Assembly: GCA_000310025.1 (NCBI GenBank)
Contig: FN649737.1
Location: 756,682 to 820,681, forward strand
Reading direction: 5' to 3'
DNA: 64,000 bases
Origin: Ectocarpus siliculosus
Lineage: Eukaryota > Sar > Phaeophyceae > Ectocarpales > Ectocarpaceae
Numbering within the stretch: position 1 is the stretch's first letter; each line of letters opens with the position of its first letter. A program made the translations under genes and the position numbers. Under the pieces are notes generated by a model that was not told where the DNA came from, searched no databases, and worked only from the letters and a program-made list of their open reading frames with translations. Positions 11,325 to 22,110 of the stretch are shown here, piece by piece.

Positions 11325-12239
11325 TGACAACCGATTTTCTTGGCGACTGTTTGACTATTTTCGAAAACGGCATGACTAAACACCCCACCGGTGGGGCGGT
11401 TAACGCTTAAACACCCCACCACCTGTAGCTCGCTCTATACGAGTCCGATTAGCACAGGACTTCAACGAGTGTGTTGCGGCGTTGCAGGGCTCGATCGTGA
11501 GGCCGAAACGGCACAGCTTTGGTGGTGAAACGGTTAGTGTGGGGAACATGCGCCGCTACCCCACTGGCGGGGTAGATAACGTTATGGACCCCACCAGGTG
11601 GATGTCCCTCCACAAGGCTCCGATCGACACGCAAGCACGTGCAGGTTTTTGTGGTCGATGCACGCACAGCGCACAGCAGCGGGCAGCACCTGGGGCGGCG
11701 AACAGGTCAGGCAATCCCGCGGGATAACGCCAAACACCTGACACAAGAGATCTACCGCTGTACGCATATGTGGCCCTACAAGACTCCAATCGACACAGAA
11801 ACACCGGTTGGAGTTGTGTGGAACACGCACGCACAAGACATTGCAGCTGGAAGCCGGTGAGGCGCCAGCACATGAAGTATTCCCGCCACACAGCTTTACA
11901 CACACCAAGCGGGAACCATACACTGCCTCCCTCATTGGTGAGATACATAGCTTACCCCACCACCTGTATGTCGTCATGCAAGACTCCAGTCGACACAGGA
12001 CACGCTCGACTGTGTTGCTGCGCTGCAGAGCAATCGTATGACCCATCGTTAAGCCCAAACGGTCCCGTTCAGGTGCTACCACGGCCGGTGGGGTAAGCTA
12101 TAGATGTGCCCCACCGGTGGGGGACTTGTGGCAGAATAGGGCACCCGTAAATATTCTCCAACTGGCGCCTCCCCGGGCTAACGGTCACCACCCCAGACTA
12201 AAGCCCCCCGACTATGACGTGCACCCCTCTCGGGTGTTC

Positions 12240-12740
12240 GGGGCACCGCCAGTGTATCTGCTCAGGGAGTACAGCGAACGTGATCAACAAATATAGTGAC
12301 GTATCCGACAAAGGGAAAAACGTGAACCTGAAAATGGAATACAGCGTATCTGATGTGAATCTGGTGAGGGAATACAGTGAACTTGACGAGGGGACACAGT
12401 GACTCTGGTCAGTGAATACAGTGAATCTCATGAGCGAATACAGTATACATGATGGGCAAATACAGGCTATGTATCCGAAAAAGGGAAAACAGTGAACCTG
12501 ACCAGGGAATACAGCGAATCTAATGAGGGAATACAGTGAATCTGAGTACGGAATACAGTGAAAATTATCCGGGAATACAGCGAATTTGATGAGATGATAA
12601 AGTGAAAATATCGAGGGAATACGGTGTACCTGATGAGAGAATACAGTGCTTCGCGTATCTGATCAACGAATACGTGTATGTAACCAGGGAATACAGTATA
12701 TCTGTCCGGGAAGTACAGTGCATCCTACATCACTCCCTGG
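12240..12740. repeat. Degenerate minisatellite, unit about 22-25 bp
   Basis: About 20 imperfect copies of a unit close to GGGAATACAGTGAATCTGAT run head to tail in the centre of the long-TIR element. Spacing varies because of small insertions. No ORF depends on it. Confidence 0.75.
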
Positions 12741-12784
12741 AGCACTGCATCGTCCAAACACGGCGCCAAGAGGTGCGCGTGAGC

Positions 12785-12970
12785 ATGGGGGAGTGCCCAC
12801 AATGTTGACGGTGAGTGCCGTTGGTCGAAGGGGGATGCCCGAACCACCGGGGGGGCTGTTATGGGGGCCATGCGTTTAGGGAAGTGCCGATTTGTCGGGA
12901 GTGGTGCCCATTAGTGGGGGGGGGGGTGTCCGTTGTGGGGTGGTGCCCGTTAGCCCGGGGAGACCGGGTT
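12785..12970. repeat. G-rich short-unit repeat
   Basis: This G-rich tract repeats units like GTGCCCGTTAG followed by runs of 5-10 G, directly next to the central minisatellite. It could form G-quadruplexes on the plus strand. The longest G run is near 12918-12927. Confidence 0.5.
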
Positions 12971-13858
12971 GAAAGTATTTACCTTCTATCCTCTGCAACA
13001 TGGCTTGTAGACTGGGTAGTGGGGGAGGCAAGTTTTCCGCTTGACTTGTGTGGGGCTGTGCGGAGGGATAGGTTGACTTGTTCCCCACCCCGTCTGCTGC
13101 TGCTGCGGTGTGTGTGCTGTGTGCTGTGCACTGCGTAGTGTACGCTGTATGTTTTTATGAACAGAGGTCTCTGACCATGGCGCTTGTTGTTCGATTGGAG
13201 TCAGTCTTGTACGGCGAGATACAGATGGTGGGATGCTTAACTTATCCACCACACCCACCGGTGGGGCATATTTTGCGTTGTTCATCCCACCGGCCGTGGC
13301 ACCACGATAGCCCTGCAACGCAGCCATACATTCGTATATGTCTTGTGTCAATTGGAGGGTTGTGGGGGAAGATCCAGCATTGGGTTCCTGGTGGTGTTGA
13401 ACGAAGCCTTCTGCAAAAAAATAGTAGGCAGTGTTCGCTACCCACGTCAGGTGTTTAGCGCTATCCCGCGGGATTGCCTGACCTGTTCGCCGCCCCAGGT
13501 GCTGCCCGCTGCTGTGCGCTGTGCGTGCATCGACCACAAAATCCTGCAGGTACTTGTGTGTCGATCGGAGCCATGTGGAGGGACATCCACCTGGTGGGGC
13601 CCAAAACGTTATCTACCCCACCAGTGGGGTGGCGGCGCATGTTCCCCACACCAACCGTTTCACCACCAAAGCTGTGCCGTTTCGGCCTCACGATGGGTCC
13701 AATGATAGCCCTGCAACGCCGCAACACACTCGTTGAAGTCCTGTGCTGATCGGAGGTGTTTAAGCGTTAACCGTCCCACCGGTGGGGTTGTTAGGAAATT
13801 ACCCCACCGGTGGGGTGTTTAGCCGTGCCGTTTCGAAAAACGCTGAACGGGAATCCGG

Positions 13859-16800
13859 TTGCCACACGGGAGATATATGCTACACCAAGCGTTTTTTGTC
13901 ACACAGAGAAGTGTTTTCGGGCTTGTCTTCAGACACATATCACCTCCAGCCCCCGCTAGGAGCTCACTCAGCGCAGTCTCCTCCCGCTCCCTACGTTCGA
14001 GACTAGCCTACAGCTACCTCCCACTCCGCACACATTATTTTTTCCTTTTTTGATATCAAAAATTCCTCTGTGACATACTGCTGCTGTAGCAAGCTGCTCT
14101 TTTTTAAAATCAAAAGCCAAAATGATGGGCGCTCAAACGAAGGTCTCTTTTTCTCGAGTCCCTGGCCTGAGAGGCTGTTATTTTTGTAGTGGAGGACACC
14201 ATGGAGAGGTGGCACGTGTGGTGACCCGTTCAGATCGATCTGCCTCTGGGGCGGGGTTGTCAATGGTCGTATTTGTACGCATATGCATAGAAGCGGCGCA
14301 TTTTGTACACCGACACTCACTCGACGTTTGACAAACCTGTGTTCCCCACCTCGGATATCCATCTCCTGATGCCACTACTTACTGCTGACGACCCGCACGT
14401 CCGGCGATTGAGGGCCGTGGCGGAGCGAAAGGGGAACAAATTCAACGAGGAATTCGAATCATCGCGGAAAAAAGACAGAGAGCCTTGTACATATTGTAGT
14501 AAATATTGAATAGCCATCAGATTTTGATAGCATAGTGCAACAAAGTTCCGCAAACCGAAAAGAAAAATGAGGCAATGTTTGCACTCCTGGTTCCTGATCG
14601 GCGTATTGGGGTGCCTGGTGCGGAACCCCCATGATGCGGTTCCAAACATATGCATACATATCATTTTTATTTTTCTCCTCCGGAATAGTTCATTCAATCA
14701 TCATTTCCAGGAAGTTTTGTAGGAACACTTGTAAAACTGGCGCAGCACGGGGTTTTGCAGTGAAAAGAGTCCCGCGGATCTGATTCTTTACAAATATCAA
14801 GTAGCTGTGGGTGAAAATCAGGATGGGTAATACGTCATGGCACTACAGCTGAGAACCTCACGCCGTTGTTTCGAGTTAGACTCTGAAACTTTGCACATAT
14901 CGTGTACATTGGGTTAGTGCGAAACGCTGTGCGGACGGGTCTTGAATATTTTCTTCAATGGTCGCCGGTTATTCGGGGTCCCAGGAGCCGCACATAACCC
15001 CGAAACCTCTAGGACCCCCAATATCCGACGACAGGAAAAGAAGAAAAAGGTCCTTCCACGCAGTGTTTCGTACAAACTCAATGTACATGCACATGCGTCC
15101 AAGTTTCAACGTGTAACTCCAAAAAACGGCGTGAGGTTTTCATGTTGAATAGTCTTGTATCCATTTCCTTGATTTCCTTGAACCAACTCGTAGGAGGAGT
15201 GTTTGAGTATACAAGTAAGTCAGGACACACTACGTGTGGATGAATTCCCGCTAATATCAATTTATTTTTAAGTCAACCCGATGCGTTATTTACGCATGTT
15301 CCGACTTCAAAAGTTTCCTAACTGACTCTACACAAGTCAAGACACACTTGGTTGTAGGTGCACCGGGCTATATTTTGGAGAAGCTTACAAGAAACTTCAG
15401 GGAAACGCGCGTCCCCTACCGACTGAGAATGCACAAGCCTTTATGTCTATAAAATAACGACCCGGGCGCGCGCGCCACAGAGGGGGGGCAGAGGAGGCGA
15501 AGGGGCACAACAATCCGTCCATGGAAACTCGACAACGCCAAATCGTGGCAGTCGAACCACCATTTTGGGCTAACTCGTTTCCACATGACCGTTTTCTACT
15601 TTTTTTTCTTTTCAAGGTCCCCTTCGAGCATGGGAATTGCTTTGCTTGTTGCAACTGCGGTAGTTTTCTACTTTTTTTTCTTTTCAAGGTCCCCTTCGAG
15701 CATGGGAGTTGCTTTGCTTGTTGCAACTGCGGTAGAAAGAAGTGGGAAATGCGGGTTTGCATGCATTTCTTGTTTGGTATCATGTTAAAGGCCTCTGATT
15801 GGCTGGAACACATTTATGCCGATTGCATTGTGGCCAAGGCTCTGATCGAAATTCCGGCCACGGCGATTTGTTCCCATGCTCATGGGGATATACTAAATAT
15901 GGTACAACACGTGTCAATTTCGTGTACATATTTTGAGGGTTGCCATAGGGTGCGTGGTTATGTTGTGTCTTGAGATGATAGGGTTGATACCTGTGAGTTC
16001 GGTCCGGCTGAGTACGGTTTCGAGGCGTTTCAGTGCCACTGCAGCGACCCTACGGTCTAGCCGCGGTGCACTGTTGGTGTTGTAGGTGTTTCGCGCGATG
16101 GGTCTTTTCTGGGTGGCCAGGTTTTTCCCGCGCTGTCGATGAGGGCCGGGCTACAACTACAGTGAATTCACCAAGCGAGGGACGGCTATTGAGAGTATTC
16201 TACGTCCGAGCGTCATTTGGTGTTATTGGTTGTTAGTCTAAAATATGGGCCGTCGGGGTGGGGAACGAAGGGTTTGCCCGGACAACGGGTTTACCTTCGC
16301 GCAAGTCGATGTCAGGCTTGTCTTGTTATTTCCGGTTGAACTTCCGGCCTAACTCGCACGGTAGTTTCCAAGACGAGGTGCGTCACTTTGTGGTGCTCGC
16401 AGTTCCCGCTACCGTTTAGCATGTGACATCTGGCAAATAGCTGTTCACGCTAAGGGGGGAAGTTACGGTTACATGGATTTGCACCCTTTGGGAATTTTGG
16501 GTTATCCCCATAGGGTGGTTGAGAGTTGGGTATATTTGCAGGGCCCCTTGTCCTGAGCTCGCCGGGCGCGCGGCCCCGCGAGCTCACTCCGTATTAGGAC
16601 TCCTGTTTGAGCATGCCAATGCTTGGCAATAGTCAAAGCGAAAATCGTATCCACGACCAAAGATAGAGATGCTCCCACATCCACAAGCCACCTTCGAGGC
16701 TCACACTACCGCCGTCCATGCGCGTCCACCGAACTCGGTACCGATCGAGAGGCTGCTGTCGAACAGGTCTGAGTTATCATTGCATGCGGATCCTGTGGTC

Positions 16801-17560
16801 TCTCTCCCTTGGGTTAGCCCTCTTGACCATTTCAGGGTCCTAGAGATGTCCTGAGACCGCCGTTGCTACACCTCAACTACTAGTCACGGGATCCACCCGA
16901 ACCCGTAGCCTTTCTATCCGTTTAAGCAGCTTGTTGTATTGGAAAGTTTTAGATTTTTCTTCATGTGATACAAACAAGTCCATCTCTATCCATAGAAAAA
17001 AGTCCAAGACTAGGCATCGGAATTTGAGTAAATAACGCATCGGGTTAACCTGCAATAAATGCTAAGAGCGCTAAATTTAGCCAACGCAAACAACCCTACA
17101 AACAGTCTACATAATGTCACACGGACTTGCACGGATTATGTACAAATTTGGAGAATCATCGGGATGGATCTTCCATCCCGACGAAATCATGCGAGGGTGC
17201 TTCATTCAGCCCCTAAATGGTTATTTCATCAAGGAAGGACCTTCAGACCTTCACGACTGCTGTCCACGCTCTCCCCGCTCTCCACTGGATGAAGCACGAG
17301 CGGCCGACACACCTCCGCCCTGCTACAACATTTTTTAGCAGCACCAGACGATCGGCACCTCACCCTCCTAGATAGTACTGGAAGCCCAAATGGGGACACT
17401 TTGGGGACAGCACTCAAACGCCTATTTACCGCTGTAGTCACCCTAGGCTCCGCTGCGTGCAACGCATGTGAGAATCCTTGGTCTATCATGCTTGGCTGAG
17501 GTGGTACGCTGTATGATACGCTATGTGATGTCTCTCCTGGGCCTCTGTGCTAAGTCCCGA
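13859..17560. other. Gene-poor region, no recognised gene
   Basis: About 3.7 kb with short ORFs on both strands and no recognisable motif. The longest is a plus-strand frame of 150 codons at 15521-15973 that carries a 72-bp tandem duplication. The minus strand of that stretch is open too (15397-15813), so coding status is unclear. Confidence 0.4.
15591..15734. repeat. Two direct copies of a 72-bp unit
   Basis: Units 15591-15662 and 15663-15734 differ at very few positions. The length is a multiple of three, so both overlapping open frames survive. On the plus strand each unit would give 24 residues with a KVPFEHG segment and a CFACCNCG cluster. Confidence 0.85.
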
Positions 17561-17612
17561 CCAAACCCAACCCACCCAACCCAACCCTAACCCTAACCCT
17601 AAACCTAACCCT
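17561..17612. repeat. Interstitial telomere-like tract
   Basis: The plus strand changes from CCCAACCC-type units into three units of CCCTAA, one CCTAAA variant and a further CCTAAC. This is the C-rich strand of a TTAGGG-type telomere repeat, far too short to be a chromosome end. It may mark a healed break, a fusion or a telomere-primed insertion. Confidence 0.65.
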
Positions 17613-17649
17613 CACGGACGTCCAACCGGGGCCGTGGTGGCGAGACTGG

Positions 17650-17678
17650 CCACGAACGCGGCTGCGCCACGTTCGTGG
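17650..17678. other. Short hairpin: 9-bp stem, 11-nt loop
   Basis: Arms CCACGAACG (17650-17658) and CGTTCGTGG (17670-17678) are perfect inverted repeats, 38 bp past the telomere-like tract. Confidence 0.6.
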
Positions 17679-17752
17679 TCCGCACGTCAGAACGTGGTCC
17701 GCACGCTGCGCGCGCTGTTTTGATCAATCACAAGTCGAGTCGTGCACGGTCT

Positions 17753-17777
17753 TATTTGCACTCGCGTCGTGCAAATA
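17753..17777. other. Short hairpin: 9-bp stem, 7-nt loop
   Basis: Arms TATTTGCAC (17753-17761) and GTGCAAATA (17769-17777) are perfect inverted repeats about 75 bp after the first hairpin. No transcription unit is evident beside it. Confidence 0.6.
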
Positions 17778-19030
17778 GGGGTTGCCCTTGCTGTACACAC
17801 ATCCCAAGCCGCGTGCCCCCTAGATCGTAAAACCAAGTAAAACTGTACATCGCCTGGTACTGGAAAATTTGCTGAATTGGCGGCAGTATGAAAAGTTTTC
17901 CTACGCGTTTTGGGGACACTTACACTTTTGGTGCTGAAGCCAAGTCAGCCTTTGTCTGGCCAGGAGCTCAGATTGGAGGGACTGTAGCCCCTCGACCAAT
18001 GGTTGACAAACAATTTTGCGACATTTCATTTTTGCGGAGGGCCAGGTGACAGCGCTTTTGCGCTTTGCCGCCGGCGTAACAATGGTGGCGGTTGGTGGCG
18101 GACACACATTTTTCCTAGAGCCCATCAGGCAGCGCGGCGCAAACAGCGCCCAATGGTCCTTGCAACCGTCCTCGTGTGTCGCGTGGGCAATTTCTATCGT
18201 GACATCGCAGGTCTCAAGTCCAGTATGCGTACGTAGGTCCTCCTGCGGAAGCACCATTTTTCTTTTTTTGGTTCATGGGGAGAGTTCTTCTTGCCGATTG
18301 CGTATAACCAGCACCAACACCTCGACTCCGCTCTCTGTTGTTGCTGATGTTGCTTGTGTCATAGAAGAAAGACTCTTCATCTCACCCGTAGCTTTGTACC
18401 ATCATCGTGTGTGAGTACATAGCGGAGACCGGGTGTGCACCAGGGTCTACTGCTGTTTGTTTGCTTTCAAAATGTTGGGGCCGGTGCGGTCGTTGCTACG
18501 TTTCCAACAGCAAGACTCCCGTCTGCCATCGGCACTCCTTGAAGATCCCACAGGCAGTCCATGGCAGTGCGCACGGGCAGCGCATGGACTGCCCGCGGTT
18601 TAACAAAACTGCTGTAGTGTGGGAGTTGTGGTTGAGTTGGCTCGTTGAGAAACAAAAAAAGAGAGCCACCGAAACGGAGGGCTATGTATGCCACATGCCA
18701 CAAAATGTACCACATGTGCTGTACCTCATGGTGACGCGATCCCGCTGGTGCGGTGATGCAGAGATGGACCCGGCCTGGCCCCTCAAGCTTCCTCACGAGG
18801 AGCTGACTGTTTTTGTCCGACTGGCCTAGTGGGGAGCTCGAGCGAAGGATGAGAGGACGTCCTGCTGGCTGTTGTTGGTGTCAAGTTGTTGGCACGGGGG
18901 TACGCAGTTTGCTACATGCAGCAGGTAGTGGTCTCCATGTGTACGTCGGAATACGATTTCTCGGAATTTTCCTTGAGAAGGTGGAGCAACTTACCTACAC
19001 AGCGAGCACCGTCGGATATGGGTTCAACGT
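17778..19030. other. Unassigned ORFs, no recognised gene
   Basis: The minus strand is open at 17901-18257 (118 codons, including LETCDVTIEIAHATHEDGCK, rich in Cys, His and Lys). The plus strand is open at 18407-18829 (140 codons). I recognise neither. The Cys/His content of the first could suit a metal-binding transposon protein, but no standard zinc-finger spacing is visible. Confidence 0.25.
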
Positions 19031-19039
19031 GGGGAGATT

Positions 19040-19366
19040 TATGTACAGCGTTGAGTAGAGATCCGAAGAACCTCGCTCACCTTCTTTGTTGGAGAATCTC
19101 ACCCTTGTTCCTCAGCATGATGACACCATTCTCATCTTTGACGGGCTGCTGCCCCCCTCTCTGGTTCCCGTCTACATCCCTACCGAGTTGAGGTGTTTGT
19201 ACACTCCCCGCATATGTCGCGATCCTCGAGGATGGATTCCATTCTACAGCCACATACTTCTCCAGGTGGGCATAGATGCCGTCATCGGCCGTACCTAAAA
19301 CACTGCCTTTTGCCAGCAGCGCCCCGAGTGACTTTCCATGTTGCTGGATTTTCGGTCGGTTTTCAT
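19040..19366 (-). mobile_element. LINE fragment in inverted orientation, cut by the assembly gap
   Basis: The minus strand matches the 5' part of the LINE on the right of the gap (about 19710-20030). Both encode versions of VMLRNKG, ARFFGSLLNA and ADDxIYAHLEKY. The two are clearly diverged, so they are not a simple assembly duplicate. Homology starts near 19040 and runs into the gap. Confidence 0.7.
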
Positions 19367-19534
19367 NNNNNNNNNNNNNNNNNNNNNNNNNNNNNNNNNN
19401 NNNNNNNNNNNNNNNNNNNNNNNNNNNNNNNNNNNNNNNNNNNNNNNNNNNNNNNNNNNNNNNNNNNNNNNNNNNNNNNNNNNNNNNNNNNNNNNNNNNN
19501 NNNNNNNNNNNNNNNNNNNNNNNNNNNNNNNNNN
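19367..19534. other. Assembly gap (168 N)
   Basis: Unresolved bases between two LINE segments of opposite orientation. Open frames drawn through the gap are not real. Confidence 0.99.
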
Positions 19535-19699
19535 CGTTTCGTAAGTTGTATGCGTACGTATGCTAAGCGACCATATATATAGGCATACACGTCCTTACCT
19601 CGGGGATCTATTTTGGAATCCTGAGCCTCTTCTCTCGAGCACACGTTGGCTTGTCTCTCACCCAACGATAGATCGTCGTGCTCCTTATTTTCCCCCACG

Positions 19700-22110
19700 C
19701 CGGGAGACGAAAACCGACCGAAATCCAGCAACATGGAAAGCACCCCGGGCCGCTGGCAAAAGGTAGTACATACAGCCGATGACCGCATCTATGCCCACCT
19801 GGAGAAGTATGATGTGGCTAGAATGGAATTCATCCTCGAGGATCGCGACATGCGGGGAGTGCACAAATACCTCAAGAGCTCGGTAGGCCTCAACGGGAAC
19901 TTGCGGGAACCAGACAGGGGGACCGCAGCCCATCAAAGATGAGAATGGTGTCATCATGCTGAGGAACAAGGGTGTGATTCTCCACAAAAGAAGGTGGGCG
20001 AGGTTCTTCGGATCTCTACTCAACGCTAAATCTTATCCATCATCGAGGAGGTAAAGCAACAACCGAAGGTACCAACCGCTGAAGGCTCGCAACACCTGGG
20101 GTCCGCACCAACCCTGGAGGAGACCCGGAGAGCAGCACCGGGGATGAAAAACTGGAAAGCGCCTGGTCATGATTCCCAGCCGGTAGACAACTACTCATGG
20201 ACAACATCGACGACGTAGACGACCCCATCGTGATCAAAAGATTCCACACCATCCTCGTCGAAGTGTGGAACGGGGGGAGGTCCCGCAGGAACGGAAAGAC
20301 GCTACCATCAAGGTACTCAGCTGGAACAAGTCGGACGGATCCAACTGTAACAACTACAGGGGGACATCCCTGTTGCCGCATGCGGGCAAGGTACCTAAAA
20401 ATCGTTGCTATCTGTCTCAGTGACTACTGCGAGAACGCGACATCTTGTCGGAAGGGCAGTGCGGCTTCCGACCTGGCCGGTCCACCGTCGACATGCTGTT
20501 CGTCGTACGACGACTGCAGGAGCTGGCAAGGAGACGGAGTATCCCGCTGTACATGCATGTGTTTCGTCCACCTCCAGAAGGCCTATGACTCAGTCGACCG
20601 GGAGCTGCTGTGGCGGGTGCTGGCCCGAGCGGGGATCACGGAGAAAATGATCGCGACCATCCGCCAGTTCCACGACGGCATGCAACCTCGGATACGCACG
20701 GACGACGGAGAGCTCTCTGAATGGTTCGAGGTCACCCTGGGACTGCGGCAAGGATGTATGTGTACTGTCTCCACTTAACTTAACATCTTCTTCGCGGCAG
20801 CGCTCGAGGTATTTCTGGTGCGTTTCAACGAAGACGACGTTGTCCTCCGGGACCTGGTATATCTACCTTGAGGAGGAGGCTGGGACGAGGGCAACGACAC
20901 CACTGGAACGACTCCGGAACACAGTGATGAAGGTGCCGGAGAAGAAACCGAAGAATGGGGCGCCGCCACCGCCACCGTCACCACCTACGGCACCGCTGGT
21001 GATCGAAGCAGCGGGACAGAAGTACGCCGATATCTGGGTAACCGGGTCAAAGAAGATGCTGAACTCACGCAGGACATCAACCAACGGAGCAGAGCAGCGT
21101 GGACTTGTCTCCGGAAGTACACCCGGAAGCTCTTCGACAGGCCGCCATCACCGTGGGGACTAAAGATCCGGCTCGTAATAGCGGAAGCGAAGGAGGCCCT
21201 GCGGTACGGATGCATGGCGGGGGCCCCGCGCCGCAAGCACTTCGACCTGCTGACGACTACGCACCACTGTCTTCTCCTACGGGTTGTTCTCGGCTACCGC
21301 CGCACACGCGGCTAATATCGACAGCTCTCGTACACCCAAGCCCTGAAAAGGGTTGGATGCCGAAGCGTGGAGGCTACTGTTCGACAACGGGACTACTGTT
21401 TGCTGGAAAATTGGCCAGGCAACCGGACGGGCGACTCCTAGAGCGATTGATGTTCGGAGACATCGTGGGAGAGAAGGACCCGAACAGCGGGCGCCCGGAA
21501 AATAATTGGGTGTTTTGCCTGAAGGACGACTTCGTAGAGTTCGGTGCCAATGCCGAACCCACCGATGATGACCCATGAGGACGTTCGAGATACCGCGTGG
21601 CTGCTGGCCTATCACAGCGAAGGTTGAGAAAGGGGTGCCGTGGCACAAAGGTGTAACGGAGGGAGCGGAGAAGTTCATGGGCAAATGGCACAAGGAACAA
21701 GAGAAGCTAAGCACCCTACGCACGGAGGAACGGAACAAGAAAACACCAGACAGAAGACCTTGCCTATTTCTTTGTTGTTCCGGTAGACTGGGGCGTTGGA
21801 GGGGACTTGTCTACCTTCCTTTTTGTTTCCTTTGTCTTTCTTTCGTTCTTTCATCCCTTTTGACCGGGGTCGATCGTCTGTATCCAGGTTAGTTTTCCTT
21901 AGTTGTCTTTTTCGTTTGGGTAGAAAACAAAGCGCGCCTTGGAGGGCTCTGGGGTCCATATTATATAGGCCATTTTTTTTAGAAGGTGTACCCCGTTTGG
22001 GGGCAGTTGGCTTGTGACCACGGAAGGCGTCCGTGTCAGTTGGACCAGAACGAACATTAGAAGGTACTGAGTGGAGACCGGACGGTGGTTTATGTGAAGA
22101 CAACAACAAC
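19700..22110 (+). mobile_element. Degenerate non-LTR retrotransposon (LINE) with reverse transcriptase
   Basis: In order, the plus strand shows a pre-RT region (VIMLRNKG, ARFFGSLLNA), then LEETRRA and MKNWKAPG, then [14 protein letters not shown], then the catalytic motif-A region [12 protein letters not shown] (20578-20612), then [10 protein letters not shown] (motif B, near 20730-20760), then NIFFAAALEV. Thumb and tail parts follow: AAWTCLRKY, TTHHCLLLRVVLGYRR, LLFAGKLARQPDGRLLERLM (about 21395-21455) and GVPWHKGVTEGAEKFMGKWH. The YADD-type motif C expected between LERLRNTVMKV and EKKPKNG (20910-20960) is absent, as if about 60 residues were deleted. Several stops and frame changes interrupt the ORF, so it is dead. 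A purine-rich 3' region ends near an ACAACAACAACAA tract at about 22098-22110. It was recognised from family knowledge without a search. Confidence 0.8.

Larger units (their letters stand above)
11325..13858. mobile_element. Non-autonomous element with long terminal inverted repeats (foldback-like)
   Basis: Bases about 11325-11741 and about 13442-13858 are inverted copies of each other (about 415 bp, imperfect). Landmarks are GCGGCGCATGTTCCCCACAC, in plus-strand form in the right arm, and a shared GCAATCCCGCGGGATA tract near the inner edges. Both arms carry the palindrome CCCCACCGGTGGGG, which also recurs inside at 12109-12122 and, slightly shortened, near 13253. The interior holds satellite-like arrays and no credible transposase, so this is a passive element or a relic. 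A short target-site duplication could not be fixed because the outer ends are diverged. It sits in intergenic DNA. Confidence 0.7.

Noticed and set aside
12240-12740. Coding repeat protein in the satellite core
   Set aside because: The unit varies between about 22 and 31 bp, breaking every frame.
17561-17612. A true chromosome end
   Set aside because: Only a few telomere-like units are present, with unique sequence on both sides.
19193-19788. ORFs running through 19367-19534
   Set aside because: They cross a run of N and have no meaning.
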